From positions 1 to 10,076 of the forward strand of contig DAOWHE010000057.1 in assembly GCA_030641585.1 (NCBI GenBank): a stretch of DNA of 10,076 bases, read 5' to 3'. The stretch's first letter is position 1. Each line of letters begins with the position of its first letter. A program made the translations under genes and the position numbers. Of this stretch, positions 7,288 to 10,076 are shown one piece after another. The notes under the pieces are model-generated. The model had not been told where the DNA came from. It saw only the letters and a program-made list of their open reading frames with translations, and searched no databases. The DNA comes from Dehalococcoidales bacterium (GTDB lineage Bacteria > Chloroflexota > Dehalococcoidia > Dehalococcoidales > ARS1013).

Positions 7288-7362
7288 GGGCTCGTAGCTC
7301 AGTGGCAGAGCGGTCGGCTCATAACCGATTGGTCGTAGGTTCGAACCCTACCGAGCCCACCA
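7288..7362 (+). tRNA. tRNA-Met (anticodon CAT, elongator type), CCA encoded
   Basis: Acceptor GGGCTCG (7288-7294) pairs with CGAGCCC (7352-7358), then A7359 and an encoded CCA (7360-7362). The anticodon loop CTCATAA holds CAT at 7320-7322. The T-arm is GTAGG-TTCGAAC-CCTAC. The first pair is a normal G-C, so it is not an initiator tRNA, which has an unpaired 1-72. A tRNA-Ile whose C34 becomes lysidine also carries CAT; elongator Met is more likely but identity is not settled by the anticodon. Confidence 0.9.
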
Positions 7363-7382
7363 AGTCGCAAGTTCTACCTCAG

Positions 7383-7394
7383 CAGTTCGAACTG
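7383..7394 (+). promoter_or_regulatory. Palindrome next to the aldolase promoter, possible operator
   Basis: CAGTTCGAACTG is a perfect 12-base palindrome that abuts the -35 of the aldolase promoter. Its core GTTCGAAC is also the T-loop sequence of the tRNA 46 bases upstream, so it could be a coincidence or a tRNA-derived piece instead of a regulator site. Confidence 0.3.
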
Positions 7395-7423
7395 TTGTAA
7401 CTCAGTGAATTACTGTATAAACT
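7395..7423 (+). promoter_or_regulatory. Candidate promoter of the aldolase gene
   Basis: TTGTAA (7395-7400) and TAAACT (7418-7423) are 17 bases apart; an overlapping TATAAA at 7416-7421 gives a 15-base spacing. The -10 matches the one used by the upstream CAT tRNA. The predicted start is near 7430, about 43 bases before the aldolase ATG. Confidence 0.45.
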
Positions 7424-7472
7424 AAATAATTAGACATGGAATGAAACTGGAAAGAAGCAAGGAGACAAAGCC

Positions 7473-8468
7473 ATGACAAAGGCAAATCCGGAAGAGAGTC
7501 CTACCAGCAAGTGGATTTCCTACCGTCCGGAAGTCAAGATCTTAGACTGTACAATTCGCGATGGCGGATTAATGAATAGTCACCTTTTCGATGATGAAGT
7601 CGTGAAGGCGGTTTACTTGGCATGTGTTGATGCCGGCGTCGACTACATGGAAATCGGATATATAAACTCTAAGCGAATCTTTTCTCCGACCGAGCATGGT
7701 GCATGGAAGTTCTGTACAGAGGATGATATCCGACGCATTGTCGGTGAAAACGATACGCCGTTAAAACTCTCGGCTATGGCAGATGCCGAGAAGAGCGATT
7801 ATCGCGAGGATATCTTACCCTGCAACCAGAGCGTACTGGATATGATCCGGGTTGCGGCCTATATCCATCAGATACCGTTAGCTTTGGACATGATTAAGGA
7901 TGCTCACGATAAAGGTTATGAAACCACTATCAACTTAATGGCTATTTCAATGGTTAATGAGCGGGAGCTGGACGAGGCGCTAGAGCTCTTGGTGAATTCG
8001 GAAGTGGACACCGTCTACATCGTAGACAGTTTTGGAGCTCTCTACAGCGAACAAACCCATTTCCTTTTAGAGAAATATCTCAGGTACGCGGAATCATGCG
8101 GAAAACGGGTTGGGATGCATGCACACAACAACCAGCAGTTAGCTTTTGCCAATACTATTGAGGCGATTATAAAGGGAGCAGACATGCTGGATGCAAGCAT
8201 GGCGGGACTCGGTCGTGGTGCCGGCAATTGCCCAATCGAACTATTGGTCGGCTTTCTCCACAATCCGAAGTTCCATCTCAGGCCCATCCTTCAATGCATT
8301 CAGCAACACATCGAGCCGCTGCGAGAGACGCTTATGTGGGGATTTGACACCCCCTACATGATGACGGGGCTTCTAAACCAACACCCGAGTACCGCTATCA
8401 ATTTCAATGCTGGCGGAAATAGAGGCGACATAGTCAAATTCTTCGATTTGATTAGCGAAGAAGAATAA
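7473..8468 (+). CDS. DRE-TIM metallolyase/aldolase (4-hydroxy-2-oxovalerate aldolase / HMG-CoA lyase superfamily)
   Basis: This 331-residue protein is a single TIM-barrel catalytic domain. The metal and substrate signature DCTIRDGG (Asp25, Arg29, Asp30) lies near the N-terminus, and the metal-binding MHAHNNQQ places His216 and His218 late in the barrel. GLGRGAGNCPIELL further on is the typical glycine-rich loop. Family members make or cleave carbon-carbon bonds in 2-oxoacids using a divalent metal. It lacks the C-terminal regulatory or communication domain of isopropylmalate synthase and of DmpG-type aldolases, so it belongs with the stand-alone aldolase-like group whose substrate is often unknown. 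ATG 7473 follows AAGGAGA at 7458-7464. Codon use differs from neighbours: mostly CGN arginine and few ATA isoleucine codons, which suggests acquisition. The next gene starts 25 bases downstream. Confidence 0.88.
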   Translation: MTKANPEESPTSKWISYRPEVKILDCTIRDGGLMNSHLFDDEVVKAVYLACVDAGVDYMEIGYINSKRIFSPTEHGAWKFCTEDDIRRIVGENDTPLKLSAMADAEKSDYREDILPCNQSVLDMIRVAAYIHQIPLALDMIKDAHDKGYETTINLMAISMVNERELDEALELLVNSEVDTVYIVDSFGALYSEQTHFLLEKYLRYAESCGKRVGMHAHNNQQLAFANTIEAIIKGADMLDASMAGLGRGAGNCPIELLVGFLHNPKFHLRPILQCIQQHIEPLRETLMWGFDTPYMMTGLLNQHPSTAINFNAGGNRGDIVKFFDLISEEE

Positions 8469-8493
8469 CTAGAATAAGCAGGGACTGACCAGC

Positions 8494-8712
8494 ATGTCTT
8501 GTTACTTTCGCCATCTAAAAGATATTTTTGATGAGGCTGGGATTGAGGTTGCTCCCAGTCACAAGAAGCAGGTAGACCGGGCCATTCACCAGATAGTTGG
8601 CACTAACTATAAAGATTGCCCCGACACCTGGCGAAAGCTGAAAGCTCAGATAATGGCGGATGGGCAGAAGCGGCGGGACTTTATCACTGAACTAAGCAAT
8701 ACATTTAAGTAA
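8494..8712 (+). CDS. Small protein of unknown function, 72 residues
   Basis: I cannot assign this protein. It looks mainly helical and charged, begins MSCYFRHLKDIFDEAGI and has cysteines at 3 and 42. There is no signal peptide or membrane segment. It starts 25 bases after the aldolase stop with only a weak ribosome site (AGCAGGGA) and is followed 23 bases later by an intrinsic terminator, so it is most likely the last gene of the aldolase transcript. Reality is supported by a clean frame, protein-like composition and the terminator placement. A small nucleic-acid-binding or adaptor role would be a guess. Confidence 0.7.
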   Translation: MSCYFRHLKDIFDEAGIEVAPSHKKQVDRAIHQIVGTNYKDCPDTWRKLKAQIMADGQKRRDFITELSNTFK

Positions 8713-8735
8713 AAAGTAAGAGAGTTCGGTAATTT

Positions 8736-8764
8736 AAGTAGAACCATCACGGTTCTACTTTTTT
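8736..8764 (+). terminator. Intrinsic (rho-independent) terminator
   Basis: AAGTAGAACC (8736-8745) and GGTTCTACTT (8751-8760) form a perfect 10-pair stem with loop ATCAC, and the sequence runs on as T's to 8764. It ends the transcript of the aldolase and the 72-residue protein. Confidence 0.9.
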
Positions 8765-8910
8765 GTTTTGCCAGGAAGTAGGGAAGTGGTATAGACAAAA
8801 CCATAGCTTAAAGCTTATTTGCCCGACATAACATATATTGTGCGAACCAACAATACACCTATATAAGGCGGTTTACATAATGAAGAAGGTAAAAACTCAT
8901 GAATAGCAGC
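8765..8910. other. Non-coding gap
   Basis: No gene is visible on either strand. The stretch is AT-rich and holds a short inverted repeat, TATTGT/ACAATA (8836-8841/8850-8855), and GGTTTACATAA at 8870-8880, which recurs inverted at 9535-9545. Confidence 0.5.
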
Positions 8911-9500
8911 TTACGGTTTAAGCAGATTGGAGATGTCTGCCACTAGCCAAATTTGATCTGCCATTTCCATAAAGTCAGGTATGAGAGGCTTACCATGCAT
9001 ATCAGGGACTATTTCTGTGCCTCTCCATTCTGCCTTCTTTTTCAGAGTATTTGTAGCGCTGTTAATTGAATCTGGTTGGATATTAAAACGGTTTCCATGG
9101 GAAGCGGCGTTTCGGACATGTCGGAAGAATTGTATTACGGGATCAGTAGATATTTTAGGATACCTCTCGTCATCAATAAGGATATCCCAAGTATAGCTGA
9201 GGAACTGGCACGGTGCTACCGCTGAAACGGAGCGCTAAGTACCCTTCTTTTTGTTCAGTAAGTCAAACAGCTCTTGGAATACAATCCAGGCATCTTGGCT
9301 TAGCTTTCCTGCAATAGAAAACGAATGGTTTGGCTGAAACTCCTTACGGAAGTGAGGTGCAAACAGTGCCTAACTTGCCACCAAGGACTAATGAATATGC
9401 TTCAAAAGGCACTTGAAATATGGGATCAATGTAGATAAAACCCATACCGGCCTTCCACAAGGATTGTTGCAACAAGGTTTATCCAATAAGATGTGACCAT
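8911..9500 (-). pseudogene. Decayed gene for a HEPN-like protein (R-x4-H motif)
   Basis: Three minus-strand frames join into one protein of about 195 residues. Frame one runs from ATG 9498-9500 (MVTSYWI...VEGRYGFYL) and ends at TGA 9426-9428. Frame two takes over near 9430 (IDPIFQVPFEAYSLVLGGK) as far as about 9365. Frame three continues FAPHFRKEFQPNHSF and SFSIAGKLSQDAWIVFQEL, meets an in-frame TAG at 9235-9237, then reads 107 more codons to TAA at 8911-8913. Each frame change equals one extra base (near 9431 and 9364). The last part carries DPVIQFFRHVRNAASHGNRF: Arg (9112-9114) and His (9097-9099) form RNAASH, the R-x4-H motif of HEPN domains, many of which are ribonucleases in toxin or defence systems. 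An extended -10 precedes the ATG. Sequencing error could explain the frameshifts but less easily all three lesions. No antitoxin-like partner is beside it. Confidence 0.72.
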
Positions 9501-9506
9501 ACCCCT

Positions 9507-9515
9507 ATTATACCA
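9507..9515 (-). promoter_or_regulatory. Extended -10 upstream of the HEPN-like relic
   Basis: On the minus strand TGGTATAAT is a perfect extended -10 (TATAAT at 9507-9512). Transcription would start about base 9500, at the ATG itself, implying a leaderless message. There is no clear -35. Confidence 0.4.
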
Positions 9516-9577
9516 CAATCAAATTCCTGATAGTTTATGTAAACCACAACCTGTCCCTTTGTTTAGAAGGGGTGTTT

Positions 9578-9598
9578 AAGAGGGGTGAAGCCCCTCTT
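9578..9598. repeat. Short hairpin, G/C-rich
   Basis: AAGAGGGG (9578-9585) pairs with CCCCTCTT (9591-9598) around the loop TGAAG. It lies 9 bases from the larger palindrome at 9607-9633 and may be part of the same repeat unit. A weak T-rich tail on either side makes a terminator role uncertain. Confidence 0.55.
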
Positions 9599-9606
9599 TC
9601 TATCCC

Positions 9607-9633
9607 TCCCCCTCCCTTATCAAGGGAGGGGGA
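9607..9633. repeat. Perfect 12-pair palindrome, REP-like intergenic repeat
   Basis: TCCCCCTCCCTT (9607-9618) and AAGGGAGGGGGA (9622-9633) pair perfectly across a 3-base loop (ATC). The following ATTAAGGGGGTGGG echoes the stem. This C-rich/G-rich layout is typical of dispersed palindromic intergenic repeats in many genomes; only a genome-wide count would show that it is repeated here. Confidence 0.6.
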
Positions 9634-9796
9634 TTAAGGGGGTGGGTTGCTAACCAAAACCTAATCAACACCCAAAACAAGGGCCAAATAACCCACCTGA
9701 CGCTTAGAAAGATAGATTACCACTCGGAAGGATTTTTAGGGGGCTAGATTTGGCTCTCAGAGCGTCATTTTTAGAGTGGTTTTTGGGGTGTAGTTT

Positions 9797-10076
9797 TTAA
9801 GCCCGTTTTCCAGGAAAAACCGGTTGCGCCGTCCCGGCAAGGACCTGGCTGATAACTTCCAGGAGTCTGGCCAGTCCCCAGCCCTTTGTTGCCGAAATGA
9901 GCACCGTGTTCTGGCTGACTTCATCAGTCCGGGGAGAAAGATAGTTTATGGCTTCCTCTTCACCCCAGCTCTTGGCGTTATTAAGTAACAGGTCAACTTT
10001 ATTCAGCGCCGTAATCCTGGGCTTATGGCTAAGGTCAAGGTCACCCAGAATCTCCTCTACTGTCTGGCACTGCTCG
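9797..10076 (-). CDS. hflX: HflX-family GTPase, C-terminal part (gene runs off the window)
   Basis: The last 92 residues of a GTPase are encoded here, in frame to the window edge and ending at TAA 9797-9799. The G4 motif is seen in ITALNKVDLL (Asn, Lys and Asp of NKxD) and the G5 motif in LISATKGWG. EQCQTVEEILGDLDL upstream of G4 resembles HflX proteins, ribosome-associated GTPases that split stalled or stressed ribosomes and act in the cytoplasm. The glycine-rich N-terminal domain and the G1-G3 motifs lie outside the window, so other Obg/HflX-type GTPases are not fully excluded. No intrinsic terminator with a clear T-run follows; the inverted-repeat region downstream may fill that role. Confidence 0.85.
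   Translation of the reverse strand, partial: EQCQTVEEILGDLDLSHKPRITALNKVDLLLNNAKSWGEEEAINYLSPRTDEVSQNTVLISATKGWGLARLLEVISQVLAGTAQPVFPGKRA

Larger units (their letters stand above)
9501..9796. other. Non-coding region rich in inverted repeats
   Basis: About 300 bases lie between the HEPN-like relic and the end of the hflX-like gene, with no credible reading frame. Besides the two hairpins listed separately there are GGTGGGTT/AACCCACC (9641-9648/9690-9697), TGACGCT/AGCGTCA (9698-9704/9761-9767) and ACCACTC/GAGTGGT (9719-9725/9774-9780). On the minus strand this is the downstream region of hflX. Confidence 0.5.

Noticed and set aside
8836..8855. TATTGT/ACAATA inverted repeat as an operator
   Set aside because: Six-base arms in AT-rich sequence are expected by chance and no gene starts next to it.
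8981..9196. Plus-strand frame of 71 codons
   Set aside because: It is the antisense shadow of the minus-strand HEPN-like relic, has no ribosome site, and its composition is not protein-like.
1..10076. CRISPR array, phage genes or a transposase
   Set aside because: No regularly spaced direct repeats and no recognisable phage or transposase proteins were seen in any frame.

Overview
The window reads as a stretch of an anaerobic bacterial chromosome with roughly balanced GC content, many TTG starts, overlapping operon genes and single tRNA genes between coding blocks. A four-subunit ferredoxin-dependent 2-oxoacid oxidoreductase, a stand-alone LigD-type phosphoesterase and an HflX GTPase would fit a Chloroflexota (Dehalococcoidia-like) genome. 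That placement is an inference from gene content and style; nothing in the window proves it.

Layout on the + strand: a P-type cation ATPase (77-2800); tRNA-Arg(CCG); a tight porG-porD-porA-porB operon (2963-5990); tRNA-Pro(TGG); a stand-alone LigD 3'-phosphoesterase domain protein (6288-6737); a 99-residue protein built from two copies of one unit (6769-7068); tRNA-Gly(TCC) and a CAT-anticodon tRNA, probably elongator Met; a DRE-TIM aldolase of the 4-hydroxy-2-oxovalerate aldolase/HMG-CoA lyase superfamily (7473-8468) whose codon use differs from its neighbours; a 72-residue unknown protein (8494-8712); and a clear intrinsic terminator (8736-8764).

On the - strand, the apparently empty stretch at 8911-9500 holds a decayed gene. 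Its pieces in three reading frames join into a protein of about 195 residues with an RNAASH (R-x4-H) motif typical of HEPN ribonuclease folds. It is broken by one in-frame TAG and two apparent +1 frameshifts. Beyond it, 9570-9800 is rich in inverted repeats, including a G/C-rich palindrome that looks like a dispersed intergenic repeat. The window ends inside the 3' part of an hflX-like GTPase gene on the - strand (9797 to the edge).

Functionally, the por block is the metabolic centre: it interconverts pyruvate (or a related 2-oxoacid) + CoA with acetyl-CoA + CO2 and passes electrons to ferredoxin. The ATPase is a membrane cation pump of uncertain ion. Several promoters can be read directly. 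Those for tRNA-Arg, tRNA-Pro and the CAT tRNA place the expected transcription start at or within a few bases of the mature tRNA 5' end. The por operon has no visible promoter of its own and may be co-transcribed with tRNA-Arg. No complete new multi-gene system was found. The best leads are the HEPN relic, the duplicated 99-residue protein, the unusual ion-site residues of the ATPase and the unclear porG start.
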